Part shown: positions 35,364 through 43,637 of the stretch, in pieces | Numbering within the stretch: position 1 is the stretch's first letter | Layout of the letters: each line of letters starts with the position of its first letter | DNA from: Cupriavidus pauculus | Lineage (GTDB): Bacteria > Pseudomonadota > Gammaproteobacteria > Burkholderiales > Burkholderiaceae | Direction: 5' to 3' | Assembly: GCF_002858765.1 (NCBI RefSeq) | Contig: NZ_PJRP01000010.1 | Span: 1 to 64,000, forward strand | Length of the DNA: 64,000 bases | Program-made: the position numbers and the translations under genes | The notes under the pieces: model-generated | What the model saw: the letters and a program-made list of their open reading frames with translations, nothing else | Told to the model about the DNA's origin: nothing | The model's database searches: none

Positions 35364-36002
35364 TCAGGCCACCAGCAGGCCGACGCCGTACAGCGCCACG
35401 CCCGCCCCGGCCACACGCGCCATCCAGCCCGCATGGCGACGCAGGAACGCGCCCACGCCGATACCCATCACGTGCAGCGTCATCGTGCTGACGGCAAAGC
35501 CGCCGACATAGGCCAGCACCCCAGGCAGTGCGGCGGCGGTCGCCGGCAGTTCGGCGCCGTGCGCGTAGCCGTGGAACAGCGCAAAGCCGCCGACGATGGC
35601 CATGCCGGACAGCGCCGACAGCTTGGCGCGCATCGCCACCAGCAGGCCGATCACGAGCAGCGAGACCGCGATCATCGGCTCCACGGCCGGCAGCGTCACG
35701 CCGGCCAGCCCCAACGCGGCCCCCACCAGCATCATGGCGACGAAGGCCAGCGGCAGGCGCAGCACGTCCAGCTTCGACGTGTCCTGCCCGAATGCACCCT
35801 TCGGCGCGGCGATCAACGCGCTCCAGACGCCCACGGCGGCCATGGCAAGCAGGTGATCGGCCCCTGTGAACGGATGGGCCAGGCCGGCAAGCAGGCTGGC
35901 ACCAACCGTGGCGGCGTCGTGGCCCGGGTGGGCGAAGGCCGAGGCGGCAGCCAGCGAGAGCGTGGCGCCGGTCATGACGCGGGCGAAAGTCGGGCGGTGC
36001 AT
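35364..36002 (-). CDS. ureJ: HupE/UreJ family nickel permease-like membrane protein
   Basis: 212-residue membrane protein with a signal peptide ending AFA-H, then the family motif HPGHD right after cleavage, HPFTGADHLLAM in the first membrane segment, and FHGYAHGAELP later. These His-rich signatures are thought to bind nickel during transport. About six membrane helices are visible. Placed between ureA and ureB it should feed nickel for urease maturation; HupE relatives serve hydrogenases elsewhere, but no hydrogenase genes are present here. Confidence 0.9.
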   Translation of the reverse strand: MHRPTFARVMTGATLSLAAASAFAHPGHDAATVGASLLAGLAHPFTGADHLLAMAAVGVWSALIAAPKGAFGQDTSKLDVLRLPLAFVAMMLVGAALGLAGVTLPAVEPMIAVSLLVIGLLVAMRAKLSALSGMAIVGGFALFHGYAHGAELPATAAALPGVLAYVGGFAVSTMTLHVMGIGVGAFLRRHAGWMARVAGAGVALYGVGLLVA

Positions 36003-36071
36003 AGGGTTGGTCCTCTTATTGTTGAGCGTTCGGTTCGGGCGATCGTTGGGGGATGGATTGGGCGATCGGAT

Positions 36072-36374
36072 TCAGACGATCGGGTGGTGCACGGTGACCA
36101 GCTTGGTGCCGTCCGGGAACGTGGCTTCCACCTGGATTTCCGGAATCATCTCGGCCACGCCGTCCATCACGTCCTCGCGCCGCAGCACGGTGGTGCCTTC
36201 GTGCATCAGCTCGGCCACGGTGCGGCCGTCGCGCGCGCCTTCCATGATGGCGGCCGTGATCAGCGCCACTGCCTCGGGGTAGTTGAGCTTGAGCCCGCGC
36301 GCCCGGCGGCGCTCGGCCAGCAGGGCGGCAGTGAAGATCAGCAGCTTGTCTTTCTCGCGCGGAGTCAGTTCCAT
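36072..36374 (-). CDS. ureA: Urease subunit gamma UreA
   Basis: 100-residue gamma subunit with [30 protein letters not shown] and [22 protein letters not shown], all canonical. It follows ureD after a 49-bp spacer made of imperfect CAACAAGAACGC-type repeats on the minus strand. It forms the urease trimer with UreB and UreC. Confidence 0.97.
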   Translation of the reverse strand: MELTPREKDKLLIFTAALLAERRRARGLKLNYPEAVALITAAIMEGARDGRTVAELMHEGTTVLRREDVMDGVAEMIPEIQVEATFPDGTKLVTVHHPIV

Positions 36375-36423
36375 GTTGGCGTTCCGTTCTGGTGTTCTTG
36401 TTGGCGTTCTTGTTGATGTCCGG
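36375..36423 (-). repeat. Short imperfect tandem repeats in the ureD-ureA spacer
   Basis: On minus, CAACAAGAACGC is followed by CAACAAGAACAC and shorter variants ending GGAACGCCAAC. The spacer carries no other signal apart from the ureA ribosome-binding region. Confidence 0.5.
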
Positions 36424-37305
36424 TCAGGTGGCCCAGAGCCGCAGCGGCCGGGCCGGCACGCCGTGGATCGGCATGCGCAGGGTGCTCCAGCAATCGATCA
36501 TCAGGTGGCGTACGGCCTCCATGTCGCGGCCCAGCACGCGCACCAGCAGCATCGACTGGCCTGCGGGTTGCCCACGGCCTGCCAGGCAGGTCACGCCGGC
36601 GCGCAGGTCCGGGCGATACGGCAACCGCTCGGCCAGCGATTCGGCCAGTTCCTGGGTGGCGCCCTGCCCCACGGCCCACAGTGTGGCCAGGATGGGCAGG
36701 CCCTCCATGCCGGCCACCGCGCCGCGCAACGGCGAAGCGGCGTCAAGGTGCGACTGCTCGATCCACAGCGCGCGATCCGGGCTGGCAATACGCGTATCGA
36801 GCCACAGCGAACCCCTGGCCCAACGCTCGCCCGACGCCAGCCGGCCCAGCACCACGGCGTCCCAGCCGATGGCGCTGCCGCCGGGCGCCACCACCACATC
36901 GGTGGCAATGCGCGCGCGGGCATCGTCGAACACGATGTTCTCCTGCGGCAACCAGTCCAGCTTGGACCCTTCGGCCACGTCGATGCGCACCTGCTGCGCC
37001 GCGTCGCGGCCCTGCGACTTGTACCACTTGGTGGCGCCGGGCGTCGCCAGCACGGCGTGCGCGCCGGCTTCCACGGCGATGTCGATATCGAGCAGATCGC
37101 CCCCGGCCACGCCGGCCGGCGGGTGCAGCACCACGCCATGGCAGATCGTGCCTTCCGGGTACAGCGGCTTCTGCACGCGCAGCGGCCCCTCGTGCCGGCG
37201 CTCGACCATGGCGGTACGGCCCGCGCGTTCGGCAAAGCGCAGGCGCAGGCTGGCGTGCCATCCAACAGGCATGGCGAGCGACGAAGGAAAATCCGGATGA
37301 CGCAT
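36424..37305 (-). CDS. ureD: Urease accessory protein UreD
   Basis: 293-residue UreD (UreH), the scaffold that binds apo-urease and passes nickel to it. [30 protein letters not shown] and [14 protein letters not shown] are family signatures. The start is uncertain: the ATG at 37305 (MRHPDFPS) gives a natural N-terminus but is preceded by nine T residues (A9 at 37307-37315 on plus) rather than a ribosome-binding site; an ATG 14 codons upstream reads through that tract. It lies 104 bases after urtE in the same orientation. Confidence 0.94.
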   Translation of the reverse strand: MRHPDFPSSLAMPVGWHASLRLRFAERAGRTAMVERRHEGPLRVQKPLYPEGTICHGVVLHPPAGVAGGDLLDIDIAVEAGAHAVLATPGATKWYKSQGRDAAQQVRIDVAEGSKLDWLPQENIVFDDARARIATDVVVAPGGSAIGWDAVVLGRLASGERWARGSLWLDTRIASPDRALWIEQSHLDAASPLRGAVAGMEGLPILATLWAVGQGATQELAESLAERLPYRPDLRAGVTCLAGRGQPAGQSMLLVRVLGRDMEAVRHLMIDCWSTLRMPIHGVPARPLRLWAT

Positions 37306-37409
37306 GAAAAAAAAAGGCAGGCGCGGGGGCGCGCGGAGGTATCCCACGGATCATAGCGCGCGGCCGGCATCACCGGAAGGTGAAGCCGCACGCACGCCGC
37401 CGAGGGGCA

Positions 37410-38102
37410 TCACACCGCGATCAGTTCCCGCACGCCGTCCTGCTCCATCGTCGCACCGACGCCCTTGGCCACCACTTCGCCACGGCTCATGACCACGTAG
37501 TGATCGGCCAGATGGCGCGCGAATTCGTAGTACTGCTCCACCAGCAGCACGGTCATGCCGAACTCGTCCACCAGCAGGCGCAGCGCGCGGCCAATGTCCT
37601 GGATGATCGACGGCTGGATGCCTTCGGTGGGCTCGTCCAGAATCAGTAGCTGGGGCCCGCTCATCAGCGCGCGGCCGATGGCCAGTTGCTGCTGCTGGCC
37701 ACCCGACAGGTCACCGCCGCGACGCTGGCGCATCGTGCGCAGCACGGGAAACAGCTCGTAGATGCGGTCGGGCACGCCGGCTGGCTTGCCACGGCTGGCG
37801 GCGCCGATCAGCAGGTTTTCCTCGACGGTCAGGCGCGGAAAGATCTCGCGGCCCTGTGGCACGTAGGCCAGCCCGGCCGACACGCGCTCATAAGGCGCCT
37901 TCTTTTCCAGCGCCTTGCCGTCCCAGCTGACGCTGCCGCTGCGCGTGGGCACCACGCCCATCAGGCATTTGAGCAGCGTGCTCTTGCCCACGCCGTTGCG
38001 GCCCAGCAGCGTCGTCAGCTTGCCGTGCGGCACCTCGAACGACACGTTGCGCAGGATGTGGCTGCCGCCGTAGTACTGGTTCAGTGCATTAACCTGCAGC
38101 AT
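37410..38102 (-). CDS. urtE: Urea ABC transporter ATP-binding subunit UrtE
   Basis: 230-residue LivF-like ATPase of the urea importer. Walker A is GRNGVGKST, the signature is LSGGQQQQLAIGRAL, Walker B is LLILDEPTEGIQP. IPSIIQDIG-like residues follow as in UrtE. Start at 38102 after GGGAAG; longer readings only cover urtD in another frame. It is two bases downstream of the urtD stop. Confidence 0.96.
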   Translation of the reverse strand: MLQVNALNQYYGGSHILRNVSFEVPHGKLTTLLGRNGVGKSTLLKCLMGVVPTRSGSVSWDGKALEKKAPYERVSAGLAYVPQGREIFPRLTVEENLLIGAASRGKPAGVPDRIYELFPVLRTMRQRRGGDLSGGQQQQLAIGRALMSGPQLLILDEPTEGIQPSIIQDIGRALRLLVDEFGMTVLLVEQYYEFARHLADHYVVMSRGEVVAKGVGATMEQDGVRELIAV

Positions 38103-38104
38103 GG

Positions 38105-38953
38105 TTATCTTCCCAGGTAGGATTCGATCACGCGCTCGTCGCGCTTGACGGCATCGAGTGTGCCCTCGGCCAGCAGGCTGCCTTCGGCCAGTACCGTCAC
38201 GCGGCCTGCGTCGCCGGCCAGTGCGGCCACGAACTCCATGTCGTGTTCCACGACCATCATCGAGCAGCTGCCGCGCAGGCTGTTGAGCAGCCCCGCCAGT
38301 TGCATGGTTTCCTCGTCGGTCATGCCGGCCACCGGTTCGTCGAGCAGCAGCAACTGCGGTTGCTGCATCAGCAGCATGCCGATTTCCAGCCGCTGCTTCT
38401 GGCCGTGCGACAGCAGGCCGGCGGGCCGGTAGGCCTCGTCCTCCAGACCCGTCAGCGCCAGGGTTTCCTCGATCCGGCGATGCCCCTCGCCGGTCAGCCG
38501 CGCACGCAGCGACGACCACCAGCGCTTGTCGGCCTTCATCGCCAACTCCAGGTTCTCCCACACCGCGTGCTGCTCGAACACGGTGGGCTTCTGGAACTTG
38601 CGACCGATGCCGGTCTGGGCGATCTTCGGCTCGGTCATGCGCATCAGGTCAATGGTCTGGCCCAGGAACACCCGCCCCGTGACGTTGGCATTGCGCGGGC
38701 CCGTCTTGCCAGTGATGACGTCCATCATGGTCGTCTTGCCGGCGCCATTCGGGCCGATCACACAGCGCAACTCGCCGTGGTCGATCGCCAGCGACAGCTT
38801 GTTCAGCGCGCGGAAGCCGTCGAACTGCACGGTCAGGTCCTCGATATAGAGGATGGGGCCGTGCGTGGTGTCGATGACACCGGGTTCGACGATGCGGCCC
38901 AGGCCGGTGGCGTCGCCGCTCTCCGCCTGTTGCAGTCCCAGCGCGGCGTTCAT
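38105..38953 (-). CDS. urtD: Urea ABC transporter ATP-binding subunit UrtD
   Basis: 282-residue LivG-like ATPase. An N-terminal extension of about 30 residues precedes the core. Walker A is GPNGAGKTT, the signature is LSHGQKQRLEIGM, Walker B is LLLLDEPVAGM, and the switch His is in VVEHDMEF. SHGQ in place of SGGQ is typical of UrtD/LivG. Its ATG overlaps the urtC stop (ATGA), giving translational coupling. Works with UrtE on the cytoplasmic face of the UrtBC channel. Confidence 0.96.
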   Translation of the reverse strand: MNAALGLQQAESGDATGLGRIVEPGVIDTTHGPILYIEDLTVQFDGFRALNKLSLAIDHGELRCVIGPNGAGKTTMMDVITGKTGPRNANVTGRVFLGQTIDLMRMTEPKIAQTGIGRKFQKPTVFEQHAVWENLELAMKADKRWWSSLRARLTGEGHRRIEETLALTGLEDEAYRPAGLLSHGQKQRLEIGMLLMQQPQLLLLDEPVAGMTDEETMQLAGLLNSLRGSCSMMVVEHDMEFVAALAGDAGRVTVLAEGSLLAEGTLDAVKRDERVIESYLGR

Positions 38954-40149
38954 GCGTTGCTCCCTTGTTGCGGCGCCACCACCGGTTCGTCGGTGGCCGC
39001 CTCGATCTTTTCCGCGGCGGTACGCTGGCCGCGCAGGCGACGCACCAGGCCGACGACACCATCGGGCAGGTACAGCGTCACGAGCACGAACATCGCGCCA
39101 AGCAGGAACAGCCAGTACTCGGCAAAGTAGGCCGTGAACATGGTCTTGGCACCGTTGACCAGGAACGCGCCGACGATGGGCCCGATCAGCGTGCCGCGGC
39201 CACCCACGGCCACCCACACGGCCATCTCGATCGAGTTCGCCGGCGACATCTCGCCCGGGTTGATGATGCCCACCTGTGGCACGTACAGCGCGCCCGCAAT
39301 GCCGCACAGCACGGCCGAGAACGTCCAGACGAACAGCTTGTAGCCCAGCGGGTTGTAGCCGGAGAACATCACGCGCGTTTCGGCATCGCGCACGGCGGTC
39401 ACCACGCGGCCGAGCTTCGACGTGACGATGTAGCGGCAGGCAATGAAGCCCGCGATCAGCGCCAGGAACGTCAGCACGAACAGGGCGGTGCGGGTCTGCG
39501 GCGCGGCCACCGCGAAGCCGGCAATGCGCTTGAAGTCCGTAAAACCGTTGTTGCCGCCAAAGCCCGTCTCGTTGCGGAAGAACAGCAGCATCGCGGCATA
39601 GGTCATGGCCTGCGTGATGATCGACAGGTACACGCCCTTGATGCGCGACCGGAACGCGAAGAACCCGAACAGCCACGCCAGCACGCCGGGTACCAGCACC
39701 ACCAGCAGCAGCGCATACGGCAGGTGCTCGGTGCCATGCCAGAACCACGGCAGCTCCTTCCAGTCCAGGAACACCATGAAGTCGGGCAGGTCGCTCTTGT
39801 AGACGCCCTGGCGGCCGATCGAGCGCATCAGGTACATGCCCATTGCATAGCCGCCCAGCGCGAAGAACAATCCATGGCCCAGGCTCAGGATGCCGCAGTA
39901 GCCCCAGACCAGGTCCAGCGCGATGGCGGCCAGCGCAAAGCACATGATCTTGCCGAACAGCGTCAGCGCATAGGCGGACAGATGCAGCGGATGGTTTTCG
40001 GGCAGCACCAGCGCACAGATGGGCACGCCGATGGCCACGACCACGGTCAGCAGTACCAGCAGCGTCCACACGCGGCCCGAGAACAGCGGCTGGCGCTCCG
40101 GCACCGAGAGCTTGAACGGCTTGCGGGATGAAGAGGAAAAGCTGCTCAT
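38950..40149 (-). CDS. urtC: Urea ABC transporter permease UrtC
   Basis: 399-residue LivM-like permease with about nine to ten membrane helices. DLVWGYCGILSLGHGLFFALGG is the conserved branched-chain-type permease segment; GVYLSIITQAMTYA and VGGRGTLIGPIVGA face the ATPases. It forms the membrane channel with UrtB. It begins one base after the urtB stop. A charged C-terminal tail (about 370-399) is cytoplasmic. Confidence 0.96.
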   Translation of the reverse strand: MSSFSSSSRKPFKLSVPERQPLFSGRVWTLLVLLTVVVAIGVPICALVLPENHPLHLSAYALTLFGKIMCFALAAIALDLVWGYCGILSLGHGLFFALGGYAMGMYLMRSIGRQGVYKSDLPDFMVFLDWKELPWFWHGTEHLPYALLLVVLVPGVLAWLFGFFAFRSRIKGVYLSIITQAMTYAAMLLFFRNETGFGGNNGFTDFKRIAGFAVAAPQTRTALFVLTFLALIAGFIACRYIVTSKLGRVVTAVRDAETRVMFSGYNPLGYKLFVWTFSAVLCGIAGALYVPQVGIINPGEMSPANSIEMAVWVAVGGRGTLIGPIVGAFLVNGAKTMFTAYFAEYWLFLLGAMFVLVTLYLPDGVVGLVRRLRGQRTAAEKIEAATDEPVVAPQQGSNA

Positions 40150-40150
40150 G

Positions 40151-41785
40151 TCAGGCCTCCGCGCTGCGCCCCTTGAGCGCGAAAAGTCCCTGCGGCCGCT
40201 TCTGAATAAACAGCACGATCAGCACGAGGACGAAGATCTTGGCCAGCACCGCGCCGTAGAACGGCTCGATGAACTTGTTGATGATGCCGAGGCCGAACGC
40301 CCCGACGATGGTGCCGGCCAGCTGCCCCACCCCGCCGAGCACCACGACCATGAAGGAATCGATGATGTACGCCTGCCCCAGGTCGGGGCCCACGTTACCG
40401 ATCTGGGACAGCGCGCAACCGCCCAGCCCGGCGATGCCGGCGCCGAAGGCAAACGCATAGCTGTCCACCTTCCACGTGCGCACGCCCACGCAGGCCGCCA
40501 TGGTGCGATTCTGCGTCGTGGCGCGCACGAACAGGCCCAGCCGGGTGCGGTTCAGCACGGCCCAGGCTACGGCCACCACGGCCAGCGCGAACAGGATGAT
40601 GACCACGCGGTTGTACGGAATCACAAGCCCGGCCATGGCATCGAAGCCGCCGCTCATCCACACCGGGTTGGCCACCTCCACGTTCTGGGCGCCGAAGATC
40701 GTGCGCACGGCCTGCATCAACAGCAGGCTGATACCGAACGTGGCCAGCAGCGTTTCCAGCGGACGGCCGTACAGGTGCCGCAGCACGATGCGCTCCAGGG
40801 CAAAGCCGACCAGGCCGGCCGCCAGGAACGACGCCGGCAGCGCCGCCACCAGGTACCAGTCGAATGCATTCGGCGCATAGGCACGGAACAGCGTCTGCAC
40901 CACGTACGTGGCATAGGCGCCGATCATCAGGAATTCGCCGTGCGCCATGTTGATGACGCCGATCAGGCCGTACGTGATGGCCAGGCCCAGCGCCGCCAGC
41001 AGCAGCACGCTGCCCAGGCTCAGGCCCGCGAACAGGTTGCCCAGCAGGTCGGCACGCCGCTGTTCGCTGCGCAGTTGGTCGATGGCTTTCTGCGCGGCGA
41101 CGCGCACGTCCTCGTCAGCTTCCTTGTACTTGCCGGCCTCGTCCTTTTCCACCAGCGGCGTCAGCTTCTGGCGCGACTGCGGATTGCTGTCGCTGCCCAG
41201 GATGCGGATGGCATCGAGCCGAGCATCGCGCGTGGCCTCGGTGCCCTGGGCCAGCACGGTATTGGCCCAGATCACGTCCAGGCGGGCGCGCAACCCGGCG
41301 TCGGCCTCAGCCTTGCGGGCGGCCTCCACCCCTTCGCGCGATGCGTTTTCGGGCTGGTCGAACAGCGTGTTGATGGCCTGCGTGCGCACCGCGATGTCTG
41401 GCGACTGCAGCAGCAGGCTGCTGGCGGCGCTGTCGACGATGGTGCGCAGGCTGTTGTTCAGCGTCAGCGATTCCAGCGCATCGTTCTTCACGGCGACGGG
41501 CTTGCCGCTGACGGCATCGAGATACTTGTCGCCATCCTGGCGCACCATGCCGACCGACGGCTCGTACTGCAGCGCATCGTCCTGCAGCGCCTTCAGGATC
41601 GGGCCGGCCTGCTCTGCCGGCGCCTGCGTCAGTTTGGTCAGCGCGGCGGTCTTGGCGTCGAAGTCGTCTTCGGCCAGCGGCTTCAGGTCAGCCTGCGTGA
41701 GCGGCGTGGCGGCCCAGAGCGGGGCAGCGGCCAGCAGCAACGCGGCAAACGTGGCGCATAGCCATGTTCGGATGGGTCGGTGCAT
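40151..41785 (-). CDS. urtB: Urea ABC transporter permease UrtB
   Basis: 544-residue LivH-like permease. A signal peptide (1-25, ending PLWA-A) leads into a long periplasmic helical domain (about 26-255) with degenerate HEAT-like units, a feature of proteobacterial UrtB. The permease part (about 260-540) has LGLAITYGLIGVINMAHGEF and GGVGQLAGTIVGAF. It is separated from urtA by 203 bases containing two palindromic repeats, so messenger level may fall after urtA. Confidence 0.95.
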   Translation of the reverse strand: MHRPIRTWLCATFAALLLAAAPLWAATPLTQADLKPLAEDDFDAKTAALTKLTQAPAEQAGPILKALQDDALQYEPSVGMVRQDGDKYLDAVSGKPVAVKNDALESLTLNNSLRTIVDSAASSLLLQSPDIAVRTQAINTLFDQPENASREGVEAARKAEADAGLRARLDVIWANTVLAQGTEATRDARLDAIRILGSDSNPQSRQKLTPLVEKDEAGKYKEADEDVRVAAQKAIDQLRSEQRRADLLGNLFAGLSLGSVLLLAALGLAITYGLIGVINMAHGEFLMIGAYATYVVQTLFRAYAPNAFDWYLVAALPASFLAAGLVGFALERIVLRHLYGRPLETLLATFGISLLLMQAVRTIFGAQNVEVANPVWMSGGFDAMAGLVIPYNRVVIILFALAVVAVAWAVLNRTRLGLFVRATTQNRTMAACVGVRTWKVDSYAFAFGAGIAGLGGCALSQIGNVGPDLGQAYIIDSFMVVVLGGVGQLAGTIVGAFGLGIINKFIEPFYGAVLAKIFVLVLIVLFIQKRPQGLFALKGRSAEA

Positions 41786-41838
41786 TCAGGAGTCTTGTTT
41801 TGGCGCGATGGTTCGCGTCTTGGGGTTGTTTGGCCTTG

Positions 41839-41879
41839 CTCCCCACTCCCGCTTGCGGGAGTGGGGCTGGTGGAGAGGG
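41839..41879. repeat. Palindromic repeat in urtA-urtB spacer, copy E
   Basis: CTCCCCACTCCCGC, TTGCGGGAGTGGGG, then GGAGAGGG. Same family as the copies around the DUF559 gene, with a compensated C-to-A/T change in both arms (CCCCACT with AGTGGGG), which keeps the stem paired. Confidence 0.75.
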
Positions 41880-41923
41880 CTCGGCGGCTCAAACCGGCAC
41901 ACGTCGCAGCTTGAACCTAGGCG

Positions 41924-41962
41924 CCCTCTCCCCCACCCCTCTCCCATGCCATGGGAGAGGGG
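41924..41962. repeat. Palindromic repeat in urtA-urtB spacer, copy F
   Basis: CCCTCTCCC, then CCCCTCTCCCATG and its complement CATGGGAGAGGGG. It lies 44 bases from copy E in the opposite arrangement to the pairs at 32 kb. It follows the urtA stop (minus strand) closely and could slow RNA decay or stop part of the transcripts. Confidence 0.75.
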
Positions 41963-41988
41963 TGCGCATCACCACGGAAACTGGCTAC

Positions 41989-43248
41989 TCAATTCCCCGC
42001 CACCTTGTCGGCCTTGCCTTCGTTACCCGCGATAAACGGGCTCCACGGCTGTGCGCGGATCGGCTTCGGCGTCTTCCAGACCACGTTGAACTGGCCGTCG
42101 CCCTTCACTTCGCCGATCATCACGGGCTTGTACAGGTGATGGTTGTCGCCCATGGTCAGCGTGAAGCCGTCCGGCGACTTGAAGGTCTGGCCGTACATGG
42201 CGGCGCGCACCTTGTCCACGTCGGTGGTGCCGGCCTTCTTCACGGCCTGCGCCCACATGTGGATACCCACGTAGGTGGCTTCCATCGGATCGTTGGTCAC
42301 GCGCTTGTCGCCGCCGGGCAGGTTGTTGGCCTTGACCCATGCCGCCCATTGCTTCTTGAACGCGTCGTTCTCGCCGTTCTTGACCGACATGAAGTAGTTC
42401 CAGGCGGCCAGGTGGCCCACCAGCGGCTTGGTGTCGATACCGCGCAGTTCTTCCTCGCCCACGGAGAAGGCCACCACCGGCACGTCCTTGGCCTTCAGGC
42501 CGGCGTTGCCCAGTTCCTTGTAGAACGGCACGTTGGAGTCGCCGTTGATCGTCGAGATCACGGCCGTCTTGCCGCCCTGCGAGAACTTCTTGATGTTGGC
42601 GACGATGGTCTGGTAGTCGCTATGGCCAAACGGGGTGTAGACCTCTTCGATATCCTTGTCGGCCACGCCCTTGCTCTTCAGGAACGCGCGCAGGATCTTG
42701 TTGGTGGTACGCGGGTAGACGTAGTCCGTGCCCAGCAGGAAGAAGCGCTTGGCGCCGCCGCCTTCCTTGCTCATCAGGTATTCCACGGCCGGGATCGCCT
42801 GCTGGTTCGGTGCGGCGCCCGTGTAGAACACGTTCTTGGACATCTCCTCGCCTTCGTACTGCACCGGGTAGAACAGCAGCGCATTGGTCTCTTCATAGAC
42901 CGGCAGCACCGACTTGCGCGACACCGACGTCCAGCAACCGAACGTGACGGCAACCTTGTCCTTGGTGATCAGCTGGCGGGCCTTCTCCGCGAACAGCGGC
43001 CAGTTGGAAGCGGGGTCCACTACAACAGGCTCAAGCTTGCGGCCCAGCACGCCGCCGCTCTTGTTGATCTCGTCGATCGTCATCAGCGCCACGTCCTTGA
43101 GCGACGTTTCGGAGATGGCCATCGTGCCGGACAGCGAATGCAGGATGCCGATCTTGATCGGCTCCTTCGTCTGCGCCATCAGCGGGCTGGTACCGATCAT
43201 CGCGGCGGCGGCTACCGCCGACAGCTTCAGCATGTCACGTCGTTTCAT
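41989..43248 (-). CDS. urtA: Urea ABC transporter substrate-binding protein UrtA
   Basis: 419-residue periplasmic urea receptor. The start follows GGGAGC and gives a signal peptide with twin arginines (MKRRDMLKL) and cleavage near PLMA-Q. Family cues are IKIGILHSLSGTMAISETSLKD, FGCWTSVSRKSVLPV and NALLFYPVQYEGEE, the latter two lining the ligand site of the Urt/Ami-type receptors. It is the first gene of the cluster and has a sigma-54-type promoter upstream. Confidence 0.96.
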   Translation of the reverse strand: MKRRDMLKLSAVAAAAMIGTSPLMAQTKEPIKIGILHSLSGTMAISETSLKDVALMTIDEINKSGGVLGRKLEPVVVDPASNWPLFAEKARQLITKDKVAVTFGCWTSVSRKSVLPVYEETNALLFYPVQYEGEEMSKNVFYTGAAPNQQAIPAVEYLMSKEGGGAKRFFLLGTDYVYPRTTNKILRAFLKSKGVADKDIEEVYTPFGHSDYQTIVANIKKFSQGGKTAVISTINGDSNVPFYKELGNAGLKAKDVPVVAFSVGEEELRGIDTKPLVGHLAAWNYFMSVKNGENDAFKKQWAAWVKANNLPGGDKRVTNDPMEATYVGIHMWAQAVKKAGTTDVDKVRAAMYGQTFKSPDGFTLTMGDNHHLYKPVMIGEVKGDGQFNVVWKTPKPIRAQPWSPFIAGNEGKADKVAGN

Positions 43249-43313
43249 TGCAGCTCCCATTTCGTCCAATTTGTCGTATGTGGTCAGGGACTACGCACCC
43301 CGGGTAACGCTTC

Positions 43314-43329
43314 TGCAACTAGCGTGCCA
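43314..43329 (-). promoter_or_regulatory. Sigma-54 (RpoN) promoter of urtA
   Basis: On minus the element reads TGGCACG, four bases, TTGCA, an exact fit to the -24/-12 consensus (TGGCACG-N4-TTGCW). The expected start of transcription is near 43303, giving a leader of about 55 bases before urtA. It implies control by an activator such as NtrC. Confidence 0.8.
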
Positions 43330-43445
43330 AGAGTGACCGGGGCCGCAAACCGTTGCCAGGCAACGGCGGCGAGACAAATCGGAGGGGACGGATCGGCGGC
43401 GCACCAGTAAGGTGCCGGGCTTGCGGAGGGGGCGGAACGGACGCA

Positions 43446-43462
43446 TGCACCGGCGTCGTGCA
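43446..43462. promoter_or_regulatory. NtrC-like enhancer site
   Basis: TGCACC, five bases, CGTGCA: one base off the TGCACC-N5-GGTGCA NtrC pattern. Its centre lies about 150 bases upstream of the predicted start, a normal distance for an NtrC enhancer. A half-site GGTGCA at 43475-43480 follows. Confidence 0.6.
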
Positions 43463-43585
43463 TCGGCCCGATGCGGTGCATGGCAGGATGGGATCGGTGC
43501 GTGGCGCACCAGAGGCAAGATTCCGGGCGGGGGCACCTGCCCCGCCGTCCCCGTCGCCGCCCAAGGTCGGCCGGGAAAGAATGCA

Positions 43586-43615
43586 ATAAAAAACGGGGCC
43601 GCAGGGGCCCCGTTT
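43586..43615 (-). terminator. Rho-independent terminator of the cyo operon
   Basis: Stem AAACGGGGCC (43591-43600) with GGCCCCGTTT (43606-43615), 5-base loop. On minus a T tract follows. It lies about 23 bases after the cyoD stop. Confidence 0.9.
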
Positions 43616-43637
43616 CTTCAGATACCGGTGACGACGG

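Larger units (their letters stand above)
43249..43637. other. 389-bp control region between urtA and cyoD
   Basis: No gene. It holds the sigma-54 element (43314-43329), the remote dyads at 43446-43462 and 43496-43510, and a 15-bp perfect palindrome GCATCGGCCCGATGC at 43460-43474 overlapping the first dyad. The cyoD terminator is at its far end. Confidence 0.6.

Noticed and set aside
38105..40069. 654-codon minus frame joining urtD to an upstream stretch, suggesting a fusion
   Set aside because: The upstream part reads urtC in the wrong frame. The urtD ATG at 38953 with ATGA overlap gives a normal protein.
43496..43510. GGTGC-N5-GCACC as a second NtrC site
   Set aside because: Half-sites are in reversed order compared with the NtrC pattern; kept only as an unexplained dyad.
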